A stretch of DNA of 64,000 nucleotides from Streptosporangiales bacterium (GTDB lineage Bacteria > Actinomycetota > Actinomycetes > Streptosporangiales > WHST01): positions 25,083 to 89,082 of the forward strand of contig WHTA01000017.1 of assembly GCA_009379825.1 (NCBI GenBank), read 5' to 3'. Position 1 is the stretch's first letter; each line of letters begins with the position of its first letter. A program made the translations under genes and the position numbers. A model generated the notes under the pieces. It was not told the origin of the DNA and ran no database searches. It was given only the letters and a program-made list of their open reading frames with translations. Below are positions 1 to 8,609 of the stretch, in pieces.

Positions 1-1352
1 CGCAGGCTGCTGCACACGACGTCGGCGCCGTCGGCCGCGAGTTGCTCGAACGGCCCGCGCGGGTGGTTCATGCCGAGCGCCAGCGCCGTGTCGATGTCGG
101 CCGGCGTTGCGATCCCCTCCTCGACCAGCGTGCTCGCCTCGTTCGCCATGCAGTGCGCCAGCCGGTCGGCCACCAGGCCGGGCAACGCCGGCACCTCCAC
201 AGCGGCAGCACCGAGCCCGTCCAGCATGGCGTAGACGAATGACGGCACCTCGATTCCGGCGACCTCGTCGTGCACCACCTCGGCGAACACACCACCGTGC
301 GGCGCCTGGTGCAGATGCAGCCAGCCGACGCCGTCGGGGAGCGCCTCGAGCCAGTGCCCGTCCGAACTGTCTACCACCACAGGACCGGCGGCCGCCATGT
401 CGCGTACCTCACGCAGGTCGCGCTCGGTGGGTGCACCGCAGCGGTAGATCTGCACGCCTGGATCCCCCGCCTCGCCCGGCTGCCTGGTCACCCGGGCGAG
501 CGCGGCGCGCGGTTTCTCCGCCGCGTAGTCGTAGTAGCCATGACCGGCCGCCCGGCCGGTCATGCCGCTGCGGACGAGCCTGCGTACCAACGGGACCGGC
601 CGGTAGCGCGGGTCGCCGAACTCGCGCAGTGCGGTCTCCGACGACGCCAGGTGGGTGTGCAGCCCGGTGAAGTCGAGCAGCGTCAACGGCCCCATCGGGT
701 GCCCCAGTGCGCCGCAGGCCACGGCGTCGACCACGCCAGGCTCGACGCCCTGCGACACCAGCAGCTGTGCCTCGTAGTACAGCGGGCGGCAGACCCGGTT
801 GACGATGAAGTTCGGCGAGTCGGCGCACGTGACGGCGGTCTTGCCAAGGGCAGCGACCAGTTCGCGCGCACGGTCGGCGGTCCGTGCGCTCGTGCCGGCC
901 GCAACGATCACCTCGACCAGCCGCATCTTCGTCGGCGGGTTGAAGAAGTGCATGCCGACGACCCGTGCGGGGTCGCCGAACGCGTGCCCCATCTCGCCGA
1001 TGCTCAGCGACGACGTGTTCGACGCGACGACCAGCTCGGGACCGCCAGCGGCCGCGATGTCCGCGAGCAGCTGGCGCTTGACGGCCATGTCCTCGACGGC
1101 GGCCTCGACGACGAGCTCCGCCTGCGACACCGCGTCCGCCAGCTCGGCACCCTGCATGTCGTGCAGCGTCTCGCCGTCCTTGTCGGCTTCGGCACGGATG
1201 CGGTCAAGTCCCGTGGCCGTGTCCTCCGGCGAGATGTCCACGACGCTCACGCGGGCACCGGCGCGGTCGAAGACCCGCGCAATGCCGCGGCCCATCGGCC
1301 CGAGACCGACGACGAGCACACCGACGCCGGCGAGCTTGCCCTCGCCGTTCAT
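1..1352 (-). CDS. 3-hydroxyacyl-CoA dehydrogenase, PaaH-like, partial (3' end outside window)
   Basis: This enzyme should oxidise a 3-hydroxyacyl-CoA with NAD in a beta-oxidation-type pathway. I translated it directly: about 450 residues are visible and no stop occurs before base 1. The N-terminal Rossmann domain has GLGPMGRGIA near residue 14, then NTSSLSI and the catalytic-His motif HFFNPP. A first 3HCDH C-terminal domain follows (GHPMGPLTLLDFTGL). A second 3HCDH repeat follows it (NEASTLVEEG, then GMNHPRGP), the layout of PaaH/FadB-type proteins of roughly 500 residues. The ATG at 1350-1352 overlaps the thiolase stop by 4 bases, so it is the last visible gene of the operon that starts near 5645. 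The exact substrate is unknown. Confidence 0.9.
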   Translation of the reverse strand, partial: MNGEGKLAGVGVLVVGLGPMGRGIARVFDRAGARVSVVDISPEDTATGLDRIRAEADKDGETLHDMQGAELADAVSQAELVVEAAVEDMAVKRQLLADIAAAGGPELVVASNTSSLSIGEMGHAFGDPARVVGMHFFNPPTKMRLVEVIVAAGTSARTADRARELVAALGKTAVTCADSPNFIVNRVCRPLYYEAQLLVSQGVEPGVVDAVACGALGHPMGPLTLLDFTGLHTHLASSETALREFGDPRYRPVPLVRRLVRSGMTGRAAGHGYYDYAAEKPRAALARVTRQPGEAGDPGVQIYRCGAPTERDLREVRDMAAAGPVVVDSSDGHWLEALPDGVGWLHLHQAPHGGVFAEVVHDEVAGIEVPSFVYAMLDGLGAAAVEVPALPGLVADRLAHCMANEASTLVEEGIATPADIDTALALGMNHPRGPFEQLAADGADVVCSSL

Positions 1353-2527
1353 GCAGCCACCCGCTCGATCACCGCGGCCACGCCCATGCCACCGCCGACG
1401 CAGAGGCTCGCCACTCCGAGCTGCAGGTCGCGCCGTTCGAGCTCGGCGAGCAACGTGACGACGAGCCGCAGGCCGCTCTGCCCGGTCGGGTGGCCGAGTG
1501 CGATGCCGCCGCCGTTGACGTTCACAACGTCCTCGTCCAGACCGAGGGCGCGCACGTTCTGCACGATCTGCGCACCGAACGCCTCGTTGATCTCGAACAG
1601 GTCGACGTCGGTGGGCGCCAACCCGGCCGCATCCAGCGCGGCGGGGATCGCGTACGCCGGGCCGATGCCCATCATCGTCGGGTCGACACCCACCTGGGCG
1701 AACGACCGGATACGGGCGCGCGGCGTCAATCCGTTGCGCTGCAACGAATCTCCGCTCACCACGACGATCCCTGCTGCACCGTCGGCCATCTGGCTCGCGT
1801 TGCCCGCCGTGACCGTGCCGTCCTTCTCGAACGACGGCTTCAGCCCGGCCAGCTTCTCCACCGTGGAGTCGCGGCGCAGACCCTCGTCGGTTGCCAGCGA
1901 GCCCTCGTCGGTCTCGACCGGCACGACCTGCGACGCGAACCTGCCCTCGTCCCACGCCGCCGCGAGACACTGGTGGCTGCGTACCGACCACTCGTCCTGG
2001 GCGCCGCGCTCGACGCCGAACTCGCGCGCCACCTTCTCGGCCGTCTGCCCCATGTTCATGCCACAGCTCGGGTCGGTGCCGCCGTCGCGCCAGCCGTCGT
2101 AGATGGTGATGTCGCCTCGGCGCGCACCGCCCCACCGCAGTGCGGACGGCGCGAGGAACGGCATCGTGGACATGCTCTCCGCCGAGACGGCGAGCACGGT
2201 GTCCGCGCTGCCGACGGCGACCGCCTGCCGTGCCAGGTCGAGCACCTTCAGCCCGGACGCGCACGCCATGTTCACGGTCTGCGCCGGAACCCGTTGCCCG
2301 ACACCGGATTTCAGCGAGATCTGCCGTCCCGGGTTCGGGCCGTTGCCGGCCTGCCGGCAGTTGCTCACGATGGTCTCGCCGACGAGCGCGGCGTCGATCC
2401 CGGCCCGTTCGACGGCCGCACGCCCGGCGATGCCACCGAGCTCGACGACCGGCACCTCACGCAGCGAGCCGCCGTAGCGACCGTTCGGCGTGCGCACGCC
2501 GCCGACCAGGAATGCCTCTCGGTTCAT
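1349..2527 (-). CDS. thiolase (acetyl-CoA acyltransferase)
   Basis: The 392-residue protein is a full-length biosynthetic/degradative-type thiolase that would cleave a 3-ketoacyl-CoA with CoA. The nucleophile is Cys89 in VNMACASG, the histidine is His346 in GHPTGQSG, and the second active-site cysteine is Cys376 in CVGGGMG, the usual spacing of the family. It overlaps the PaaK-like gene upstream and the 3-hydroxyacyl-CoA dehydrogenase downstream by 4 bases each, so translation is probably coupled. With the PaaH-like neighbour it resembles a PaaJ/PcaF-type terminal step, but specificity cannot be read from sequence. Confidence 0.93.
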   Translation of the reverse strand: MNREAFLVGGVRTPNGRYGGSLREVPVVELGGIAGRAAVERAGIDAALVGETIVSNCRQAGNGPNPGRQISLKSGVGQRVPAQTVNMACASGLKVLDLARQAVAVGSADTVLAVSAESMSTMPFLAPSALRWGGARRGDITIYDGWRDGGTDPSCGMNMGQTAEKVAREFGVERGAQDEWSVRSHQCLAAAWDEGRFASQVVPVETDEGSLATDEGLRRDSTVEKLAGLKPSFEKDGTVTAGNASQMADGAAGIVVVSGDSLQRNGLTPRARIRSFAQVGVDPTMMGIGPAYAIPAALDAAGLAPTDVDLFEINEAFGAQIVQNVRALGLDEDVVNVNGGGIALGHPTGQSGLRLVVTLLAELERRDLQLGVASLCVGGGMGVAAVIERVAA

Positions 2528-3858
2528 GTCGCTCCTTCGCGTACGACCCGCTTGCTCTTGTGCGTGCTACGCGGCAACGTTCCAACGGCGACCACGTCCA
2601 CGTAGCACCGTACGTTCAACTCGGCACGTACTGCGGCGGTCAGTTGCTCGGCGAACGCCGCGGGATCGGGCACATCCGTCTCCACCCGCAGCTCGATACC
2701 GGTGAGGTAGCCGGTCGCCGGATCGGTCACCCGCTCTGACAACACGATCTGGTACTCCCCCGACGCATGCGGGGTACGCCGCACCAGCTGCTCGACCGCG
2801 CGGGGAAAGACGTTCACGCCGCGGACGACGAGCATGTCGCCGCGCCGGCCGAGCACACCGCCGGCCAGCCTGGCGTGCGTACGCCCGCATGTGCAGGTAT
2901 CCCGGTCGAGCACGACGACGTCACCGGTCCACCAACGCACCAACGGGCATGCCTGCTTGTCCGGGTGCGTCAGCACGAGCACACCGGGCGAACCGTCAGG
3001 CACAGGTTCAAGCGAGTCCGGGTCGAGCACCTCCGCGTAGGTGAAGTCCTCGGCCAGGTGCGCACCCGCCTGCTCCTCGCACTCCCAGGCGATCGGCTGG
3101 AACTCCAGGCTCCCGTACCCGTCGTAGCAGCGCGCTCCCCACTGCTGCTCGATCGCCGCACGCGTCGCGGGCAGACCGCCGCCGGGTTCGCCGCCGACCT
3201 GGATGTGCCGCACCGCCGTGTCGCGCAGCGACCGGCCGTTCCTCGCGGCGACGTCTGCCAGGTGCAGTACGAACGACGGCGTACCGGTCACCGACGTCGT
3301 GCCGTACCTGACGATAGTGTCGAGCTGCCGGTCGGTGTCCCCAGAACCGGCCGGGATGACCGTCGCGCCGATGCGGCCGAACCCCGCCGTGCCGCCGAGA
3401 CCGCCGACGAACCATGGATAGCCGAACAGGCACTGGTAGACGTCGTGCGAGCGCACGCCCTGGCTATACGCCATCCGTGCCCACAGGTCGGCCCACCGGT
3501 CGAGGTCGCGCGCCGTCCAGCACACCGGAGTCGGCGCACCGGTGGTGCCGGACGAGAAGTGCACCCGCCGCACATCGTCAGGTGTGGCGGCGAGGAAGCT
3601 GCCCCACGGCTGGGCGTCCGCCAACGCCGCTACGTAGTCGGACTTGCCGACGACCGGCAACGCCGCGAGGTCGTCGAGGGCCGTAACGTCGCCCGGCTCG
3701 AAGCCGAGATCGCGCCACTGTGCACGGTAGAAGTCGCTGTGCGCACCGACGTAGTCGAGCTGGCGGCGGAGACGTTGCAGCTGCAGCTCACGCAGCCGCT
3801 CCCGCGGCTGCGTCTCGACGACGTCCCAGTAGCGGTCCCGTGCCACGGTGCTCGTCAT
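2524..3858 (-). CDS. phenylacetate-CoA ligase family protein (PaaK-like)
   Basis: This is a 444-residue AMP-forming acid-CoA ligase of the PaaK family, which activates a carboxylate via an acyl-adenylate. Visible signatures are the P-loop SSGTTGAPTP, the aromatic region YGSLEFQPIAWECE and the C-terminal RGVNVFPRAVEQ motif. Length is normal for PaaK. It overlaps the TetR gene upstream and the thiolase downstream by 4 bases. No phenylacetyl-CoA epoxidase (PaaABCDE) is in the window, so the substrate may be another aryl or aliphatic acid. Confidence 0.88.
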   Translation of the reverse strand: MTSTVARDRYWDVVETQPRERLRELQLQRLRRQLDYVGAHSDFYRAQWRDLGFEPGDVTALDDLAALPVVGKSDYVAALADAQPWGSFLAATPDDVRRVHFSSGTTGAPTPVCWTARDLDRWADLWARMAYSQGVRSHDVYQCLFGYPWFVGGLGGTAGFGRIGATVIPAGSGDTDRQLDTIVRYGTTSVTGTPSFVLHLADVAARNGRSLRDTAVRHIQVGGEPGGGLPATRAAIEQQWGARCYDGYGSLEFQPIAWECEEQAGAHLAEDFTYAEVLDPDSLEPVPDGSPGVLVLTHPDKQACPLVRWWTGDVVVLDRDTCTCGRTHARLAGGVLGRRGDMLVVRGVNVFPRAVEQLVRRTPHASGEYQIVLSERVTDPATGYLTGIELRVETDVPDPAAFAEQLTAAVRAELNVRCYVDVVAVGTLPRSTHKSKRVVREGAT

Positions 3859-4448
3859 GGCCGGTTCCGCCGCAGCCCGTTGACCACGAAGTCGGCGTAC
3901 TCGTCGGCGACTTTCGCTATGCCGGCGTAGTCACCGCGTTCCGGGTCGTACCAGAGGCTGATCCAGTTCAGCGCCCCGAGCACCGGCTTGGTGGCCAGGC
4001 GCGGGTCCACGTCGCGCAGGTAGCCGTCGCGCTTGCCCTCGTCGATGACGTCGGCGAACAGCCGCTCGTACTCGTCGCGCAGCGCGATGAACTTGTCCAG
4101 CGGTTCCCGCTTCACGGCAAGCTGTTGCAGCCGATGCATCTCCACCGCCTGCACCGCCACCCGCTGATACGAGTTGCGCGTCATCATCAGGCCAGCGTGG
4201 TAGTGCGCCATCCGCCACAGCCGGTCGACGCTCGACACGTCGCGCTGGATCGCCAGTGGTGCAACCCCGTCGATCATCTCCTGCATGCCGGCGATGATGA
4301 GGTCGAGGAAGATGTCGGACTTCGCGCGGTAGTAGTGGTAGACGCGTCTCTTCGTCGCACCGAGCTGCTCCGCGATGGCGTCGATGGTCGTCGCGGCGTA
4401 GCCGTACCGGGTGAACACGGTGGCGGCCGCGTCGAGCAGCTGGCTCAC
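3855..4448 (-). CDS. TetR family transcriptional regulator
   Basis: The 197-residue protein has an N-terminal TetR helix-turn-helix (residues about 1-50, containing TIDAIAEQLGATKRRVYHYY) followed by an all-helical ligand domain. It sits inside the catabolic operon with 4-base overlaps on both sides, so it is co-expressed with the enzymes. The natural candidate operator is the perfect palindrome at 5686-5714 between this operon and the divergent crotonase operon. Ligand identity is inference; acyl-CoA sensing is common in such settings. Confidence 0.9.
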   Translation of the reverse strand: MSQLLDAAATVFTRYGYAATTIDAIAEQLGATKRRVYHYYRAKSDIFLDLIIAGMQEMIDGVAPLAIQRDVSSVDRLWRMAHYHAGLMMTRNSYQRVAVQAVEMHRLQQLAVKREPLDKFIALRDEYERLFADVIDEGKRDGYLRDVDPRLATKPVLGALNWISLWYDPERGDYAGIAKVADEYADFVVNGLRRNRP

Positions 4449-5596
4449 GCCGCCTCGCTCTTGATGGCCCGCCCGATCACCAGCCGCTGGATCTCCGACG
4501 TGCCCTCGTAGATCTCCAGGATCCGTTGGTCACGGTAGATCCGTTCGGCCGGGCACGGCTTGCAGTAACCGTCACCGCCGAAGATCTGCACCGCGACGTT
4601 GGCGGCGAGGTGCGCGGCTTCGCTCGCGTCGAGCTTCGCCATGGCACCGAGGATCGCGACATCGCCGCCGTCCGCGTACGTCTGTGCCGCGTGCCAGGTA
4701 ATCATCCGTGCCGCGGTGATGCGGGTCGCGACGTCGGCGAGCGGGAACGAGATGCCCTGGTTGTCGATGATGGAGGTGCCGAACGTCTGGCGCCGCACCG
4801 CTTCGCGCGACGCCACGTCGTACGCGGCGAGCGCTACGCCGATCGACTGCGCGGCGACGGTGATGCGTCCGGCGTTGAGTGTGCGCATCGCCAGACCCAT
4901 GCCCCGGTTGAGCTCACCGATGAGCGTGTCGTCGGCAACCCAGGTATCGAGCTTGAGGTTGCTCGTGTTGGTGCCACGCAACCCCATCTTGTCCTCGTAA
5001 CGGTCGATGACAACGCCCGTGGCGCCCTTGTCGACCATGAACGCGGAGATGCCGCGCGCGCCGGCCTCAGGATCGGTCAGCGCGAACACCACGTAGTACT
5101 GCGACGCGCCGCCGTTGCCGATGTAGATCTTCTCGCCGCGCAACCGCCAACCATCCCCTTCCCTGACGGCGGTGGTCGTGATGCGCGCGGCGTCGCTGCC
5201 CGCGCCCACCTCGGTCAGGGCGAAGCTGACGGCCTTGCCACCGGCGAGACCACCGAGGTAGCGCTCCCGCTGCTCCGGCGTGCCCGCGAGCACCAGCGGC
5301 GTGCCGCCGAGCGCGTAGGCGGTGAGGATCGCGCCGGTGGACGGACACACCCGCGACAGCTCCTCGATCACGGCGCACACGGTGTCGAACCGGGCCTCCT
5401 GGCCGCCGAACTCCTTGCCGACGAAGAGCCCCGCGAGGCCGCTGTCGACCAGCACCTGCACGTTCTCCCACGGGTAACGCTGCTCGCTGTCGAGCTGCGC
5501 GACCAACGGCGCGAAGTGCTCCTCGGCAAGCCCGCGGACGAGATCTCGCCAGTGTCGCCCTTCCTCGGTCAGCTCCGGCTCCCAGATCACGGACAC
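4445..5596 (-). CDS. acyl-CoA dehydrogenase
   Basis: This FAD enzyme would introduce an alpha,beta double bond into an acyl-CoA. Motifs include ALTEVGAGSDA (flavin region), RGEKIYIGNGGAS, and the C-terminal catalytic-base motif LEIYEGTSEIQRLVIGR with the expected Glu. I place the start at the GTG at 5594-5596: it follows GGGAG by about 7 bases, gives 383 residues and begins at the conserved domain. The frame is open to a TTG at 5662, but that lies upstream of the predicted transcription start (near 5645). It is the first gene of the five-gene minus-strand operon. Confidence 0.93.
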   Translation of the reverse strand: MSVIWEPELTEEGRHWRDLVRGLAEEHFAPLVAQLDSEQRYPWENVQVLVDSGLAGLFVGKEFGGQEARFDTVCAVIEELSRVCPSTGAILTAYALGGTPLVLAGTPEQRERYLGGLAGGKAVSFALTEVGAGSDAARITTTAVREGDGWRLRGEKIYIGNGGASQYYVVFALTDPEAGARGISAFMVDKGATGVVIDRYEDKMGLRGTNTSNLKLDTWVADDTLIGELNRGMGLAMRTLNAGRITVAAQSIGVALAAYDVASREAVRRQTFGTSIIDNQGISFPLADVATRITAARMITWHAAQTYADGGDVAILGAMAKLDASEAAHLAANVAVQIFGGDGYCKPCPAERIYRDQRILEIYEGTSEIQRLVIGRAIKSEAA

Positions 5597-5651
5597 AGCG
5601 ACGCTCCCGTCCTCGACTGCGCGGGTACCTACCGTAGCGTATGTCAACGCA

Positions 5652-5681
5652 ACCGTAGACAAAAGCCCTCTGGCCTGTCAA
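5652..5681 (-). promoter_or_regulatory. predicted promoter of the acyl-CoA dehydrogenase operon
   Basis: On the minus strand a consensus -35 TTGACA (5681-5676) is followed after 18 bases by TACGGT (5657-5652). The implied start near 5645 leaves a leader of about 50 bases to the GTG at 5596. An imperfect palindrome, TGTCAACG/CGTAGACA (5642-5661), overlaps the -10 region and could be a second repressor site. Confidence 0.55.
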
Positions 5682-5685
5682 GATC

Positions 5686-5714
5686 CGATATGCCTTGTAC
5701 AGCAAGGCATATCG
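5686..5714. promoter_or_regulatory. perfect 12-bp inverted repeat, likely TetR operator
   Basis: The arms CGATATGCCTTG (5686-5697) and CAAGGCATATCG (5703-5714) are exact reverse complements around a 5-base spacer. The site lies immediately upstream of the predicted -35 of the minus-strand operon and about 60 bases before the plus-strand crotonase start, so one bound repressor could control both directions. Binding by the TetR protein at 3855-4448 is inference. Confidence 0.65.
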
Positions 5715-5771
5715 AGCACTCGACCGTCGACATGACGAGATACCTGCGGGTATGTCACGGAGGAGGCGAGC

Positions 5772-6545
5772 GTGGACGACCCGGCAGTCCACTACGAGCG
5801 ACGCGGCCAGGTGGCGGTGGTGACCATCTCGCGGCCCCGGACCAGGAACGCACTCACCACCGACGTCATGACCGACCTCGCCGACGCGTTCGACCGCGCC
5901 GGCGGCGACGACGAGGTGCGGGCACTCGTGCTCACCGGTGGCGCCACGGTGTTCGCGTCCGGCGCCGACGTACGGGAGCTGCGCGACACCAGCCCGGCCG
6001 ACTACCTGGCGTCGCAGCGGCAGGCGGCCTGGCAACGGCTGGCGGCGTTCCCCAAGCCGACGGTCACGGCGGTCGCCGGCTTCGTCCTCGGCGGCGGGTG
6101 CGAGCTGGCGTTGAGCTGCGACCTGGTGGTGGCGGCGGACACCGCGACGTTCGGGCAGCCGGAGGTGCGGCTAGGTCTGCTGCCGGGAGCCGGCGGCAGC
6201 CAACGCTGGGCTCGCGCGGCCGGGCGGTACCGGGCGGCTGAGGTCGTACTGGGCACGGACACCCTGGACGCGTGGACCGCGGCCGATTACGGCGTCGTGG
6301 CCGAGGTGGTGCCGGCAGAACGGGTGGTCGAAGCCGGCGTCGCCCTCGCTGCGCGGGTCGCGGCCCACAGCCCGGTGGCCGTGCGGCTGGCGCGCCAGGC
6401 CGTGCGCAGCTCCGAGGAGCTACCGGTTACGGCGGCGCTTGCCCAGGAGAAGTCGTTGCTCGCCACGCTGTTGTCTACCGAGGACCACGTCGAGGGCATC
6501 AACGCGTTCCTTGAGAAGCGGCCGGCCAACTTCGTGGGACGGTGA
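5772..6545 (+). CDS. enoyl-CoA hydratase/isomerase
   Basis: This 257-residue crotonase hydrates an enoyl-CoA. The oxyanion-hole segment FASGADVRELRD and the GGGCELALSCD stretch (first catalytic Glu) are present, as is QPEVRLGLLPGAGGSQR (second Glu), so it looks fully competent. The GTG start is preceded by GGAGGAGG at good spacing. It is divergent from the acyl-CoA dehydrogenase operon and overlaps the next crotonase gene by 4 bases. Confidence 0.92.
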   Translation: MDDPAVHYERRGQVAVVTISRPRTRNALTTDVMTDLADAFDRAGGDDEVRALVLTGGATVFASGADVRELRDTSPADYLASQRQAAWQRLAAFPKPTVTAVAGFVLGGGCELALSCDLVVAADTATFGQPEVRLGLLPGAGGSQRWARAAGRYRAAEVVLGTDTLDAWTAADYGVVAEVVPAERVVEAGVALAARVAAHSPVAVRLARQAVRSSEELPVTAALAQEKSLLATLLSTEDHVEGINAFLEKRPANFVGR

Positions 6546-7204
6546 TCATGGGCGACATCGCGACGTTCAGGTGCACCGACGAAGGGCCGGGCGCCCGGCT
6601 CGCCGCGGAAGCGCGCGGTGCGTTGGCGGACGCCGTACGTGGCTGGCGGCGCGAGGCCCCGGCGGCAGTCGTCGTCGAGGTCGACGGGCAGGCGTGGGCG
6701 CACGTACCGGACGTCGCCGACCTGACCGACCAGGCCACGATCGGGAAGGCGCAGGGACTTGTCACCGCGTTGTTCGCGCTCGACTGCCCGGTGATCGTCG
6801 CCGTGGACTCGGCGGTGAGCGGCCTCGGCACCGCACTGCTGTTGACCGCGGACGTCCGCATCGGCGGCCCGCACGTTACCGTCGCAGTCGGGGAGGCGCC
6901 AGCGGCGGCGTTGGTCGGTGCCACCGGTTGGCTCGCCGCGCGTGCCGGCGCCGCGCCCGCGGCGGCGCGCCTCACCTGGACAGGCGGCACGCTCGACGCG
7001 GACGCTGCCGTGGCCGGCGGCCTGCTGACCACGCCAGGCACGGCCGCCGACGCCCACGCCTGCGCATCGCGGCTGGCCGCGGACCCGGCAGGCTGGTCCG
7101 CCGTGAAACGCGCCGACCGCACCCGCGCCCGCCCCGAGCTGGCGGAGACACTGCGCTACCACTCCTGGCTGACCGACCTCGCCCTACGCCCTGACGGCAA
7201 GTAG
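6542..7204 (+). CDS. divergent crotonase-fold protein (enoyl-CoA hydratase-like)
   Basis: The 220-residue product has the crotonase outline (FALDCPVIVAVDSAVSG, GLGTALLLTADVRIGG) but lacks the two catalytic glutamates found in the gene just upstream. The segment that normally reads PE.xLG..PGAGG is replaced by VAVGEAPAAALVGATG. It may be an inactive partner subunit or a different crotonase activity. The GTG at 6542 overlaps the upstream stop; an ATG at 6548 is an alternative start. It ends only 1 base before the convergent ThrRS-like gene. Confidence 0.8.
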   Translation: MIMGDIATFRCTDEGPGARLAAEARGALADAVRGWRREAPAAVVVEVDGQAWAHVPDVADLTDQATIGKAQGLVTALFALDCPVIVAVDSAVSGLGTALLLTADVRIGGPHVTVAVGEAPAAALVGATGWLAARAGAAPAAARLTWTGGTLDADAAVAGGLLTTPGTAADAHACASRLAADPAGWSAVKRADRTRARPELAETLRYHSWLTDLALRPDGK

Positions 7205-7205
7205 G

Positions 7206-8429
7206 TCAGCCATCGTCGGGCCAGAGGGTGGGAGTGTGCGCGGCTATCAGGTCCGCCAGCCGGGGCGCGAGGGTGGCGGCCCGCATGGCCGGCGGTTGCC
7301 GGCCGTCGCGGAGGCGTAGGGCTATCGAGGCGGCAGCGGCCTCGCGGGGGCCGATGACCGCTTGGTACGGCACCAGGCGCGCCTGTCTGACACGTGCGCC
7401 GAGAGTGCCGCCTGCCGGGTCGAACAGGCGTGCTCGTAGACCGTGATTCTCGCACTGCTCTACAAGGGCCGCGGCGTTTGCGCGCTCCCCTTCGGACACC
7501 GGCAGCACCGCTACCTGCACCGGTGCCAGCCACGCGGGCAAGGCACCGCCGAGCTGTTCGACGAGTATCGCGACCGCACGCTCCGCACTGCCGATGAGGC
7601 TGCGGTGCACCATCACCGGCCGATGCTTGGCGCCGTCCGCACCGACGTACTGGAGGTCGAAGCGTTCCGGTTGGTAGAGGTCGACCTGCACGGTGGACAG
7701 GGTGTACTCACGGCCCGCGGAGTCGGCGAACTGGACGTCGAGCTTCGGGCCGTAGAACGCCGCCTCGCCCTCGGCCCGCTCGTACGGCAGACCCGACGCG
7801 TCGAGCACCTCGGTCAGCATAGCGGTGGCACGCTGCCACAGCTCGGCATCCGCCACATACTTGCCGCCGGGGCCTGGCAGCGACAACCGGTACCGCGCCG
7901 GGCTGATGTCGAGCGCCTGCTGGACCTGGACTACCAACTGCAGCGCCGCCTGCGCCTCGTCGGCCACCTGGTCGGCGGTGCAGAAGATGTGCGCATCGTT
8001 GAGCTGGATGGCCCGCACCCGGGTCAGACCGCCGAGCACGCCGGACAGCTCCGCGCGGTACATGCCGCCGAGCTCTGCCATCCGCAGCGGCAGCTCCCGA
8101 TAACTGTGTGCGCGGGAACGGTAGATCACCGCGTGGTGCGGGCACAGGCTCGGCCGCAGCACGAGCTGTTCCCCACCCAGGTCCATCGCCGGGTACATGT
8201 CGTCGCCGTAGTGCGACCAGTGCCCGGAGATCTGGTACAGCTCCCGTTTGCCGAGCACCGGCGAGTACACGTGTTGGTACCCCGCCCGCCGCTCGACGTT
8301 ACGGACGTACTCCTCCAGGCTGTGCCGCACGATCGCACCGTCGGGCAACCAGTACGGCAACCCGGCGCCCAGCAGCGGGTCGGTGTCGAACAGGCCCAGC
8401 TCACGGCCGAGCTTGCGATGGTCGGGCAT
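7206..8429 (-). CDS. threonyl-tRNA synthetase paralogue lacking TGS and editing domains
   Basis: The 407-residue protein has the class II catalytic core and anticodon-binding domain of ThrRS. The three zinc ligands are conserved: Cys in LRPSLCPHHAV, His in LNDAHIFC, and His in PVMVHRSLIGSAER. It starts directly at the catalytic domain, so the TGS and second additional (editing) domains of bacterial ThrRS (about 640 residues) are absent. The ATG at 8429 has GAGGAG 7 bases upstream. It may be a regulated or resistance-type duplicate that attaches Thr without editing, or a tRNA-independent paralogue. Its leader is structured (see 8431-8496). Confidence 0.85.
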   Translation of the reverse strand: MPDHRKLGRELGLFDTDPLLGAGLPYWLPDGAIVRHSLEEYVRNVERRAGYQHVYSPVLGKRELYQISGHWSHYGDDMYPAMDLGGEQLVLRPSLCPHHAVIYRSRAHSYRELPLRMAELGGMYRAELSGVLGGLTRVRAIQLNDAHIFCTADQVADEAQAALQLVVQVQQALDISPARYRLSLPGPGGKYVADAELWQRATAMLTEVLDASGLPYERAEGEAAFYGPKLDVQFADSAGREYTLSTVQVDLYQPERFDLQYVGADGAKHRPVMVHRSLIGSAERAVAILVEQLGGALPAWLAPVQVAVLPVSEGERANAAALVEQCENHGLRARLFDPAGGTLGARVRQARLVPYQAVIGPREAAAASIALRLRDGRQPPAMRAATLAPRLADLIAAHTPTLWPDDG

Positions 8430-8430
8430 C

Positions 8431-8496
8431 GCGGTCTCCTCGCAAGGCTTGAGGCGAGTGACCGCAAGACTAGGCCCCGGGACACTCGCCCGGGGC
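8431..8496 (-). promoter_or_regulatory. structured 5' leader with ribosome-binding-site sequestering hairpin
   Basis: On the minus strand an 8-bp GC hairpin (8474-8481 with 8489-8496) is followed by a hairpin pairing 8431-8436 with 8460-8465 and 8439-8443 with 8454-8458. The second hairpin buries the GAGGAG ribosome-binding site of the ThrRS paralogue. The sequence GGCGAGTG (8490-8483) in the first hairpin is exactly complementary to CACTCGCC (8460-8453) in the 5' arm of the second, so the two folds can exchange. This looks like translational control. I did not find a canonical T-box sequence. Confidence 0.55.
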
Positions 8497-8609
8497 TCGA
8501 ACAGCTTTGTACGTGAGTCAGCGCGCCGGGACGGAATCCGGCGTCCTCGTCGATCCAGCGCGCTCCATGCCCACAACGATAGTGGCGCTCTCGTCTTGCC
8601 GCACGGCAA

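Noticed and set aside
4445..5662. Longer acyl-CoA dehydrogenase starting at the TTG at 5662
   Set aside because: The TTG lies within or upstream of the predicted promoter (-10 at 5657-5652). The GTG at 5596 has an RBS and matches where the conserved domain begins.
1..7204. Phenylacetate (paa) degradation cluster
   Set aside because: A PaaK-like ligase, PaaH-like dehydrogenase and thiolase are present, but there are no epoxidase, PaaG or PaaZ genes in view, so a full phenylacetate pathway cannot be claimed.
8430..8609. T-box riboswitch before the ThrRS paralogue
   Set aside because: I could not find the conserved T-box sequence (AGGGUGG-like) or a clear specifier stem. I therefore report only the hairpins that can be seen.
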